In this document: positions 1-5,699 of the stretch, piece after piece | Layout: each line of letters starts with the position of its first letter | How positions within the stretch are numbered: position 1 is the stretch's first letter | Assembly: GCA_030612185.1 (NCBI GenBank) | Contig: JAUWOI010000144.1 | Coordinates: 1 to 9,155, forward strand | Origin: Anaerolineae bacterium | GTDB taxonomy: Bacteria; Chloroflexota; Anaerolineae; B4-G1 | DNA: 9,155 nucleotides | Direction: 5' to 3' | Translations under genes and position numbers: made by a program | The notes under the pieces: generated by a model | The model's database searches: none | What the model saw: the letters and a program-made list of their open reading frames with translations, nothing else | Told to the model about the DNA's origin: nothing

Positions 1-29
1 GCCACTGATGGCAATCTTGTTCAACTGAG

Positions 30-830
30 TCATTCAGCCGTCTCCCCACGCAGGCGAGTCAGTTCAGCCCGCAGCCGCTCGACTTCGGCCTCGGCCTGGC
101 AGCGGGCCTCGGCCTCCGCCGCTGCTAACATCTCCGCTTGACGGCGGGCCTCGGCCTCCGTCGCTGCCAACATCTCTGCCCGGCGGCGGGCTGCGGCCTC
201 CAGCCGACGAGACTCCTGCGCCTCCAGCGGCGTCAGCAACTTCTCACCCGTCTCCGGGTCCACCAGCCGCAGCATCTCCCCTTCCACCCGTAACTCCAGC
301 CCCAACACCCGGCTCACCAGCGGCTCCTCGTCCTCTATCTGGTGGTAGCCCCACCTCGCCAGCCGAAAGCCCACCAGCCGTGGCGTCAGATACTCCCCGA
401 ACGGATCGAACAGAAAGTATTCCCCCACGCCCAGCACTTCGTAGACGCCTTTCTTCGATCCCAGGTCCTTCTGACGAGTACCCCGCGAGGTCAGCTCAAA
501 CACCACGTCCGGCCCCTTGTTGTCTTTCCACACCTGGTAGATACGACGGTCGCGCTTCGGTACCCCTTTGACGACGAAGACATCCGGCGCGACGACTTCG
601 GTGGGGTCGCCCTCCTCGTAATAGAGGAAGAGGTTACCAGCGACGTAGACGTTGGGATCATCGCGGAAGTAGTCGTTCAGAGCCTCGCGCAGGTAGATCA
701 ACTGGTTGATGTGTGTGTCAGTCTCGGCCATAGGCTCTCCATCTGATTCGGGGTAGTAGACAGGCGGACGGAATATGACGCGCGGTCGCACGCCATATTC
801 AACCGTAGCAATTTCCTTCACCTCAGCCAT
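30..830 (-). CDS. Uma2-family (DUF820) PD-(D/E)XK nuclease-fold protein with coiled-coil tail
   Basis: This 266-residue protein has the Uma2 fold in residues about 30-180: APDVFVV with Asp83, then VVFELTSRGTR with Glu112, a downstream Lys126, and GVGEYFLFDPFGEYL at about 134-148. Asp83, Glu112 and a nearby Lys are the expected acidic and basic residues of the PD-(D/E)XK nuclease fold. The family is annotated as putative endonuclease, but its cellular role is not established. Residues about 205-263 are rich in Ala, Glu and Arg and should form a coiled coil; they hold two near-identical 14-residue units (215-228 and 229-242) and a degraded third. The ATG at 830 is preceded by GGAGGAG at 837-843, six bases upstream. 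It lies 104 bp beyond hdrCB, behind a repeat array, so it is probably not functionally part of the methyl-branch cluster. Family assignment is firm; nuclease activity is inferred. Confidence 0.9.
   Translation of the reverse strand: MAEVKEIATVEYGVRPRVIFRPPVYYPESDGEPMAETDTHINQLIYLREALNDYFRDDPNVYVAGNLFLYYEEGDPTEVVAPDVFVVKGVPKRDRRIYQVWKDNKGPDVVFELTSRGTRQKDLGSKKGVYEVLGVGEYFLFDPFGEYLTPRLVGFRLARWGYHQIEDEEPLVSRVLGLELRVEGEMLRLVDPETGEKLLTPLEAQESRRLEAAARRRAEMLAATEAEARRQAEMLAAAEAEARCQAEAEVERLRAELTRLRGETAE
105..188 (-). repeat. Two tandem 42-bp repeats inside the Uma2 coiled-coil tail
   Basis: Positions 105-146 and 147-188 are near-identical 42-bp units, differing at a few bases. They encode RRQAEMLAAAEAEA and RRRAEMLAATEAEA. 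A third, diverged unit follows toward the C terminus. The unit is 14 residues, two heptads, so copy-number change would lengthen the coiled coil without breaking frame. Confidence 0.85.
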
Positions 831-868
831 TGGCTACTCCTCCAGGGTTTCGTGATAAACTGGCGACC

Positions 869-933
869 GGTAAATCACAGTGTACCACCAATTTACCAAT
901 TTACCAATCTACCAACCTACCAATCTACCAACC
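869..933. repeat. TACCAAT-type repeat array with inverted flank (array A)
   Basis: Positions 884-933 hold about six imperfect 7-8 bp units of the form (T/C)TACCAA(T/C). On the left, GGTAAAT at 869-875 is the exact inverse of ATTTACC at 891-897, giving a 7-bp stem with a 15-base loop. The array ends one base before the hdrCB stop codon (935-937) and occupies most of the 104-bp gap to uma2. Similar low-complexity intergenic arrays are, from memory, common in Anaerolineae genomes. No T-tract follows the stem, so a standard intrinsic terminator is not supported. Confidence 0.8.
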
Positions 934-934
934 C

Positions 935-2152
935 TCACGCCAACGCCATCTCGACGAACTGGGTCAGGTCCATCACCCGGATGCGCACCCGCTGAGCGCG
1001 GGCCGCCTTGGAAAGAGTGCGCACACACTGGGGACAGGCCGAGACTAGCACCGTCGCATTCACCTCCGCCGCCTGGGCGATGCGCTGTGCTGCCACTTCC
1101 TGCACCAGGTCCGGGTCAAACGTCTCCAGGTCACCACCGCCACCGCAACAGAGCGCGTGTTCCCGCGACTGCTGCATCTCGACAAAGGTGTAACCCGGCA
1201 CCCGGCGCAGCACCTCACGCGGCGGGTCGAAAATGCCACTCTTGCGCCCCAAGTCGCACGGGTCGTGATAGGTCACCACGCCCGTACGCCGAGGTTCCGT
1301 CAACTCCAACTGCCCCTCGGCCACCAGATCAGACATCACTTCCACAGCGTGCACGACCTCGAAGCCCAGTTCCTCGCCGAGGATCTCGGGATAGGTATGA
1401 TGCCACATGTGGTAACAGGAGGGACAGGTCATGACCAACCGGGGTATCCCCAACGCCCGCATCTGTTCCACATTATGACGGATCAGCGGTTCCGCCTGCT
1501 TCAATTGGCCCGCCATCAGTAGTGGGAATCCGCAACATCGCTCATCGCCGCCTAGAGTCGTGAAACTGACACCGGCACGGCTCAACACGGTGGCGAAACT
1601 CTGGGGGATGCCGTAACTCATAGGAAACATAGCCGAGACACAGCCCACGAAGTAGGCCAGGTCGGCCTCGGTATCGCGCACCAACCCCTCCGGCTTGTCT
1701 TCAGGGGCCAGATTGTCGGTCCAGGCCAGGCGAGCGGTATTGTCCTCGCCAGAGACATTGTAATGCGCACCGATGCGTTCACCCAACATGCCGAGAGCCT
1801 GCACCCCCTTGTGCAGCGCCTCATCTCCGTCCAATACATCCAGTCCCTGAGTCAGATAGTCCTGCATCACCTTCTGGCGCATGACCTCCACCAGGCGGCG
1901 CACGCTGATGTTGTGGGGACAGTGAGCGGTGCACGTGTCGCAGCCCAGGCAACGCCAGATGCTGGCGTCGGTAGCCAGCATGTCCACCAGCCCAAACTGC
2001 GCCAGACGCATCATCTGGGCCGGGCGATACCGCATCGCCGGGACGGTGGGACAACCCGAGGAACAGCGCTCGCACTGGTAGCAAAGGTAGACGTTCTCGC
2101 CACACTCCTCGCGGATGAACTTCGCCAGATCGGTACTCAAAGTGATCGCCAT
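935..2152 (-). CDS. HdrC-HdrB fusion (HdrD-like) iron-sulfur heterodisulfide-reductase-type protein
   Basis: The 405-residue protein fuses an HdrC-type ferredoxin domain to an HdrB-type catalytic domain. Two [4Fe-4S] motifs lie at Cys24-27-30-34 and Cys68-71-74-78. The C-terminal half carries both CCG motifs: Cys171, Cys206-207, Cys243/246, and Cys299, Cys335-336, Cys373/376. The spacings match the family pattern that binds two noncubane clusters in methanogen HdrB. The domain order is that of HdrD. No membrane segment or signal is seen, so it should be cytosolic and pass electrons to or from a flavoprotein or dithiol. It follows metF by 12 bp, as hdrCB does in acetogen metVF-hdrCBA clusters, so methylene-THF reduction is its likely context; HdrA is absent here. 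A GlcF or LutA-type oxidase subunit is the main alternative, but the first cluster motif, with GCP after the third cysteine, favours HdrC. Domain call is firm; substrate is unknown. Confidence 0.9.
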   Translation of the reverse strand: MAITLSTDLAKFIREECGENVYLCYQCERCSSGCPTVPAMRYRPAQMMRLAQFGLVDMLATDASIWRCLGCDTCTAHCPHNISVRRLVEVMRQKVMQDYLTQGLDVLDGDEALHKGVQALGMLGERIGAHYNVSGEDNTARLAWTDNLAPEDKPEGLVRDTEADLAYFVGCVSAMFPMSYGIPQSFATVLSRAGVSFTTLGGDERCCGFPLLMAGQLKQAEPLIRHNVEQMRALGIPRLVMTCPSCYHMWHHTYPEILGEELGFEVVHAVEVMSDLVAEGQLELTEPRRTGVVTYHDPCDLGRKSGIFDPPREVLRRVPGYTFVEMQQSREHALCCGGGGDLETFDPDLVQEVAAQRIAQAAEVNATVLVSACPQCVRTLSKAARAQRVRIRVMDLTQFVEMALA

Positions 2153-2160
2153 ATCCCCTG

Positions 2161-2167
2161 CTCCTTA
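2161..2167 (-). promoter_or_regulatory. Ribosome binding site of hdrCB overlapping the metF stop codon
   Basis: On the minus strand TAAGGAG reads through the stop codon TAA (2165-2167) of the preceding metF, eight bases before the hdrCB ATG at 2152. This fixes the hdrCB start and suggests that the two genes are translationally linked. Confidence 0.75.
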
Positions 2168-3043
2168 GTCAAGTCCTGCCTCCTCCAGTAACTGCGGCAC
2201 GTACCGCTCCCACCCAAGTGTCATAACGTGCACTCCCTGGCACATGCCCTTCATGTCACGGATCAGACGTGCCGCAATCTCAACCGCCTTGGCCGGGCGG
2301 TCCGGCCTAGAGGCGCTACCGATTTCCTCAATCAACCCGTCCGGGACGTTCACACCCGCCACGTTGCTGTTCATAAAGCGCGCCATACCAGCCGACTTGA
2401 GGAGGATGATCCCGACCAGGATCGGCACGTGCAAATGTTCGACCTGCCGCACGAAAGCCTCGAACTGCGCCGGGTCGTAGACCGCCTGAGTCTGAAAGAA
2501 CCTGGCCCCGGCAGCGACCTTCTTCTCCATCTTGGCAATCTGCGGGCCAAGCGGGTTTGCCTCCGGGCTGACGACCGCGCCAGGGAAGAAGGTCGGTGTC
2601 CCCCGAAGTGGTTTGCCCGCCAGGTCGTGCCCCTCCTGCAACACAGCCACCGCCCGCAGGAGCGTGACCGAGTCCAGGTCGAAGACCGGTTTAGCCTGCG
2701 GGTGGTCACCCAGCGTGACGTAGTCACCTGTGAGACAGAGCACGTTCTCAATGCCCAACACCGCCGCGCTAAGCAGGTCTGATTGCAGCGCAATGCGGTT
2801 GCGGTCACGGCAGGTGACCTGGAAGACCGATTCAATCCCGCGTTGGCGCAGCAGATGGCACACTGTCAGCGAGCCCAGCATCATCACCGAACTCTGCTGG
2901 TCAGTGACGTTGATCGCGTCCACATGGTCGCGCAGATGTTCGGTCATCTCCAGCAGGTGGGCCACGTCTGTCCCCTTGGGCGGGCCGACCTCAGCGGTGA
3001 CGACAAACTTGCCAGCGGCAATGGATTCTGCTAAGTTACTCAT
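2165..3043 (-). CDS. metF: Methylenetetrahydrofolate reductase, MetF-type (second copy)
   Basis: This 292-residue protein is a single-domain MetF-type TIM barrel that reduces methylene-THF to methyl-THF in the cytosol using FAD or FMN. Visible blocks are AEVGPPKG with the likely catalytic Glu18, NVTDQQ (45-50), CRDRNR (78-83), LTGD (104-107), EKKVAAGARFFQTQAVYD (173-190) and GIILLKSAGMARFM (211-224). Its length matches bacterial MetF without the eukaryotic regulatory domain. Its ATG overlaps the metV stop by four bases (ATGA), so the pair is translationally coupled, and GAGGGG at 3051-3056 is its ribosome binding site. It precedes hdrCB by 12 bp. It shares all main blocks with the MetF at 4698-5615 but differs in detail, for example GIILL where the other has GIIPM. 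Family is certain; whether it works in autotrophic acetyl-CoA synthesis, reversal, or C1 assimilation is inferred. Confidence 0.93.
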   Translation of the reverse strand: MSNLAESIAAGKFVVTAEVGPPKGTDVAHLLEMTEHLRDHVDAINVTDQQSSVMMLGSLTVCHLLRQRGIESVFQVTCRDRNRIALQSDLLSAAVLGIENVLCLTGDYVTLGDHPQAKPVFDLDSVTLLRAVAVLQEGHDLAGKPLRGTPTFFPGAVVSPEANPLGPQIAKMEKKVAAGARFFQTQAVYDPAQFEAFVRQVEHLHVPILVGIILLKSAGMARFMNSNVAGVNVPDGLIEEIGSASRPDRPAKAVEIAARLIRDMKGMCQGVHVMTLGWERYVPQLLEEAGLD

Positions 3044-3720
3044 CGTCTATCCCCTCTACCCAGCGCCTTTTTGTCTCGCTTGTTGATGAAGCCCGGATGG
3101 CGCATCTTGCTCCAATCCTTGGGCTCGCGAATGACCGTAAACTGCTCCAATTGCCCCAGCGTCTCCATGCGCTCGTAGATGGCGACCCAGGCGCAATCCC
3201 GCTCGCGGTCTACCTCACACTTGCCGTCCTCGTAACCGCCGCAGGGGCCGTTCATCAGCCCCTTGGGGCAGAGCGCGACCGGGCAGATGGCGGCTGTCTC
3301 GGCCAGGATGCACTCGCCGCAAAGGCGGCAGCGCTCATCGCAGACGCTGAGGTTCTGCAAGCGAGCCAGGAAGAGCGTGTTGAGTGCCGGATAGACAGGC
3401 ACGTCTACCAGTAAGGCCACGGTCTGCACGCCCGCTCCGCAGGCCAGGACGAGCAAAACGTCCGCCGGTCCTACTTGTTCCTTGTTCCGCTTCAGCAATC
3501 GGCGGGTGGTTCGAACGTCACACGTTGCCTCCTCAGTGACGATCCATCCGGTGCAATCCTTTCCCGCTTCGGCCAGCCGCGCCGCCATCTCGCGCGTCTC
3601 CTTCTCGCCACCGGTGCCCCAGGTCGCAGCACAGATGCCACAGCCGAGGAGAAACACCCGCTCGTGCCCTTCCAACGAACGCAGGATTTCATCGAATTCC
3701 TTCTGTTCAGTGATGATCAT
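3040..3720 (-). CDS. metV: MetV-type methylene-THF reductase partner (MTHFR C-terminal-domain family), copy 1
   Basis: The 226-residue cysteine-rich protein belongs to the MetV family, the zinc/iron-sulfur partner of MetF in acetogen MetVF complexes. The N-terminal part (about 1-125) begins with a Rossmann-like strand and a GCGIC motif, Cys27 and Cys30, followed by GTGGEKE; Cys56, Cys67 and Cys94 follow. The C-terminal metal domain has Cys127, 131, 134, 137, 146, 151, 160, 168 and 176, with the typical NGPCGG (157-162) and a late PKDW (200-203). I chose the ATG at 3720 rather than the in-frame one at 3768: GAGGAG lies at 3728-3733, the twin protein starts at the same residue (MI.GEQK or MIITEQK), and the longer version would translate repeat DNA. 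It overlaps metF by four bases. Unlike the other copy it has Trp at position 34 where that one has a third N-terminal cysteine. Confidence 0.9.
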   Translation of the reverse strand: MIITEQKEFDEILRSLEGHERVFLLGCGICAATWGTGGEKETREMAARLAEAGKDCTGWIVTEEATCDVRTTRRLLKRNKEQVGPADVLLVLACGAGVQTVALLVDVPVYPALNTLFLARLQNLSVCDERCRLCGECILAETAAICPVALCPKGLMNGPCGGYEDGKCEVDRERDCAWVAIYERMETLGQLEQFTVIREPKDWSKMRHPGFINKRDKKALGRGDRR

Positions 3721-3727
3721 CGTCTTG

Positions 3728-3733
3728 CTCCTC
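3728..3733 (-). promoter_or_regulatory. Ribosome binding site fixing the metV copy 1 start
   Basis: GAGGAG on the minus strand stands about seven bases before the ATG at 3720. The alternative ATG at 3768 lies inside the repeat array and has no comparable site. The repeat array begins directly beyond this site. Confidence 0.75.
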
Positions 3734-3844
3734 AATTGGTAGACTGGTACATTGGTAGATTGGTACATTGGTAGTTGGTCTCGTGACCAGTGTTGTACCA
3801 GTTTCCCAATTTACCAGTTTCCCAATCTACCAATTCCCAATCTA
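3734..3844. repeat. Large inverted TTGGTA / TACCAA repeat array (array B)
   Basis: The left arm (3734-3779) alternates TTGGTAGA and TTGGTACA units. The right arm (3785-3844) carries the inverse, ACCAGTTTCCCAAT and CAATCTACCAAT units. The arms meet at GGTC TCGT GACC (3777-3788), and outward pairings such as TGGTAC (3761-3766) with GTACCA (3795-3800) continue the stem imperfectly. The transcript could fold into a long hairpin. The array fills the 121-bp gap: its outer right edge includes the stop codon of the response regulator (3842-3844), and its left edge touches the metV ribosome binding site. Confidence 0.85.
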
Positions 3845-4240
3845 CTGCTGAAGCAACCGCGCGACCCGCGCCAGTAGTTCCTTCGGGCGCACCGGCTTGT
3901 CAATGAAGTCATCCGCCTCCAACATCATGCCATCTTGCACCGAGTAGGCCGTGTCACCAATGCGCTGCGAAAGACTGGTCAGCATGATAATCGGAATGTG
4001 CCATAGTTCCGGGTCGCTCTTCAGTTTCTCGCACACGTAGAAGCCATCCTGGGTGGGCATGATAATGTCGAGTAGGATAAGGTCGGGCCGTTCCTCCTGC
4101 ACCTTGACCAGCCCCTCGTCGCCATCGTAGGCCACGACCACCTCATAGGGCACACTCTCCAGCACGGTACGCGTCGCCTCGACGAAATCGGGGTCGTCGT
4201 CAATGAGCAGTATCTTGTTTTCTGCGCCTGGCTCTGTCAC
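3842..4240 (-). CDS. Receiver-only response regulator (second of tandem pair)
   Basis: This 132-residue protein is a single CheY-like receiver domain with no output domain. The acidic pair is Asp14/Asp15, the phosphoacceptor Asp58 (LILLDIIMP), the switch Thr88 (MLTS) and the conserved Lys115 (DKPV). It should accept phosphate from one of the two kinases encoded upstream and act by protein contact. The start is GTG at 4240, since no ATG is nearby upstream in frame and the residues before the first beta strand fit; its ribosome binding site is made from the last codons of the preceding regulator. Between Thr88 and Lys115 there are 27 residue steps, against 22 in CheY, so the region around helix 4 is longer than usual, as in its neighbour. 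The stop codon lies at the edge of repeat array B. Confidence 0.93.
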   Translation of the reverse strand: MTEPGAENKILLIDDDPDFVEATRTVLESVPYEVVVAYDGDEGLVKVQEERPDLILLDIIMPTQDGFYVCEKLKSDPELWHIPIIMLTSLSQRIGDTAYSVQDGMMLEADDFIDKPVRPKELLARVARLLQQ

Positions 4241-4243
4241 GTC

Positions 4244-4253
4244 TCACCCCCTC
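4244..4253 (-). promoter_or_regulatory. Ribosome binding site of the second response regulator, embedded in the first one's end
   Basis: GAGGGGGTGA on the minus strand is both the last codons and TGA stop of the first regulator and the likely Shine-Dalgarno of the next, whose GTG is at 4240. The three-base gap between the genes implies coupled translation and supports the GTG start. Confidence 0.65.
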
Positions 4254-4639
4254 TTCAGCAGTTTTCCGGCGCGACGCAGCAACTCAACCGGTGGCACGGG
4301 CTTCTCAATGTAGTCCTGCACATCCATCATGAGCCCTGTCTCCAACTCGTAGCGCCGGTAACTGGCATCCTCTCGTACACTTGTCAGGATCATAATCGGT
4401 AGTTTGCGATAGCGAGGATTTCCCCGCAGGTCTCGCACCACCGCGAAGCCATCCATGCGCGGCATCAACAGGTCCAGGATCAACAGATCAGGGAGATCCT
4501 CCTTGATCGCTTGCATACACTCCAGCCCATCACGAGCCGTGTGCACCTCGTACTCGTCTATACTCTCCAGCACAGTGGTGATCGCCTCAATGATGTCCGG
4601 GTCGTCGTCTACCACTAAAATCTTAGGTCGCTGTTCCAT
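4244..4639 (-). CDS. Receiver-only response regulator (first of tandem pair)
   Basis: The 131-residue protein is a lone receiver domain. Asp11/Asp12 form the acidic pocket, Asp56 is the phosphoacceptor (LILDLLMP), Thr86 the switch residue (ILTS) and Lys113 the conserved lysine (EKPV). No DNA-binding or enzymatic output follows, so it probably works by binding a partner or by passing phosphate on. The ATG at 4639 is chosen over an in-frame ATG at 4735: a strong AAGGAGGA lies at 4646-4653, and the longer form would overlap the end of metF and add residues not found in receivers. It shares with its neighbour a lengthened Thr-to-Lys segment (27 steps) ending in a similar G.MM....D.I.KPV pattern, which suggests tandem duplication followed by divergence. 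Confidence 0.93.
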   Translation of the reverse strand: MEQRPKILVVDDDPDIIEAITTVLESIDEYEVHTARDGLECMQAIKEDLPDLLILDLLMPRMDGFAVVRDLRGNPRYRKLPIMILTSVREDASYRRYELETGLMMDVQDYIEKPVPPVELLRRAGKLLKRG

Positions 4640-4645
4640 CAGTCT

Positions 4646-4653
4646 TCCTCCTT
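4646..4653 (-). promoter_or_regulatory. Ribosome binding site fixing the first response regulator start
   Basis: AAGGAGGA on the minus strand stands six bases before the ATG at 4639. It is among the strongest sites in the window and rules against the upstream in-frame start at 4735. Confidence 0.8.
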
Positions 4654-4670
4654 TATTAGCGAAAGTCATA

Positions 4671-4691
4671 CACCGCCGTAGACAGACGGTG
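4671..4691 (-). other. Intercistronic stem-loop between metF and the response regulators
   Basis: On the transcript CACCGTC (4691-4685) can pair with GGCGGTG (4677-4671), seven pairs including one G-U, around a seven-base loop. It starts a few bases after the metF stop (4698-4700). A competing stem GTAGAC (4701-4696) with GTCTAC (4683-4678) uses the loop and the stop codon. No T-tract follows, so it is not a clear terminator; it may be an mRNA processing or stability element, or chance. Confidence 0.35.
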
Positions 4692-4697
4692 ATGAGT

Positions 4698-5615
4698 CTA
4701 CACAATAGGTCTGGGGTAGAGACCGGCCCGCTCAATGATCACGGGCACGATGTCTTCCCAGGCAACTGCCATGAGGTGGATACCGTGCACGCCTTCGATC
4801 TCACGCAGTTGCTCGATGAGCTCCAGGGAGATTCTCACTCCCTCCTCCTTGGCGTCCTCGGCATTTTCCATGCGCTCGACAAGTTCGTTGGGCACGGTCA
4901 GGCCAGCGACGTAATCCCGCATGTAGCGCGCCATACCAGCCGACTTCATAGGAATAATGCCGGCCAGGATGTAAACCTGCTCGTGTAAGCCGCGCTCGCG
5001 CACCAGTTCCATGTAACGAGCGAAACGCTCCACGTCAAAGACACCCTGCGTCTGGATGAAGTCGGCTCCGGCACGCACCTTCTTCTCCAGCCGGAGAGGA
5101 CGGAACTCGAAGGGGTCGGCGAAAGGGTTGGCTGCCGCGCCGATGAACAGCCGCACGCCACTGAAGACCTTGTCGCCGCTGAGGAACTGAGCGTCATCCC
5201 GCATGCGCCTGACCATCTGGATGAGTTGCATCGAGTCTATGTCGTGCACGTTCTTCGATTCCGGATGGTTGCCGAACTTCTGATGGTCGCCCGAAAGACA
5301 CAGCAGATTGCCAACGCCCAGCGCCACTGCCCCCAGGATGTCCGCCTGGATGGCAATGCGGTTGCGATCACGGCACGTCATCTGCATCACCGGGTCGATC
5401 CCTACCTGTTTGAGAAGTGTACAGGCAGCTACGCTGGACATACGCACTACGGCCGTCTGGTTATCGGTAATGTTGACCGCGTCCACATAGTTCCTGAGTA
5501 TCTCAACCTTACGACGGACAAAGTCAGCGCTGGTGCCCTTGGGCGGCCCCAACTCACCAGTGACGGCAAAGTGCCCTTCCGCCAGCACCTTCTCCAAATT
5601 GGTTCCACTCTTCAT
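4698..5615 (-). CDS. metF: Methylenetetrahydrofolate reductase, MetF-type (first copy)
   Basis: The 305-residue protein is a MetF-type flavoprotein barrel for methylene-THF reduction. Blocks seen are GELGPPKG with likely catalytic Glu21, NITDNQ (48-53), CRDRNR (81-86), LSGDHQ (107-112), GAAANPF (159-165), EKKVRAGADFIQTQGVFD (177-194) and GIIPMKSAGMARYM (219-232). Compared with the second copy it has a slightly longer C terminus and a different loop around 137-160. An AAAGGATGA stretch just upstream of the ATG is a plausible ribosome binding site. It is followed by the two response regulators and preceded, across repeat array C, by the two kinases. No MetV gene touches it; the nearest candidate partner on this side is the MetV at 8322-9020, now separated by about 2.7 kb of kinase genes. 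Family is certain; partner assignment is inferred. Confidence 0.93.
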   Translation of the reverse strand: MKSGTNLEKVLAEGHFAVTGELGPPKGTSADFVRRKVEILRNYVDAVNITDNQTAVVRMSSVAACTLLKQVGIDPVMQMTCRDRNRIAIQADILGAVALGVGNLLCLSGDHQKFGNHPESKNVHDIDSMQLIQMVRRMRDDAQFLSGDKVFSGVRLFIGAAANPFADPFEFRPLRLEKKVRAGADFIQTQGVFDVERFARYMELVRERGLHEQVYILAGIIPMKSAGMARYMRDYVAGLTVPNELVERMENAEDAKEEGVRISLELIEQLREIEGVHGIHLMAVAWEDIVPVIIERAGLYPRPIV

Positions 5616-5641
5616 ATCATTTCATCCTTTCTATGTTGGCA

Positions 5642-5699
5642 GATTGGTAGACTGGTACATTGGTGACAGAGACTAACTACCAATCCACCAATTTACCAC
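5642..5699. repeat. Short inverted TTGGTA / TACCAA repeat array (array C)
   Basis: The left arm (5642-5665) has GATTGGTAGACTGGTACATT-type units and the right arm (5677-5699) their approximate inverse. ATTGGT (5659-5664) pairs exactly with ACCAAT (5679-5684) over a 14-base loop, with further imperfect pairing outward. It ends directly against the kinase stop codon (5700-5702) and fills most of the 84-bp gap before metF. It shares units with arrays A and B. Confidence 0.8.

Noticed and set aside
1..29. GCCACTGAT at the left edge also occurs inverted near 9074-9082
   Set aside because: A nine-base match of this kind can be chance, and flanks do not continue the match.
869..933. TACCAAT array as a CRISPR
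   Set aside because: Units are 7-8 bp with no spacers and no cas genes nearby.
3721..3768. A 16-residue N-terminal extension of metV copy 1 from the ATG at 3768
   Set aside because: It would translate repeat array B (YQST-like residues), has no matching ribosome binding site, and the second MetV starts at the shorter position.
3734..3844. Array B as a Rho-independent terminator
   Set aside because: The stem is long and AT/GT-mixed without a terminal T-tract; partial termination cannot be excluded but is not shown.
4671..4701. An H-type pseudoknot formed by the two interleaved stems
   Set aside because: The connecting loop of two bases, or none if the seven-pair stem forms, is too short to span the six-pair stem, so alternative hairpins are more likely.
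4640..4735. A 32-residue N-terminal extension of the first response regulator
   Set aside because: It overlaps the metF end, is not receiver-like, and a strong AAGGAGGA supports the ATG at 4639.
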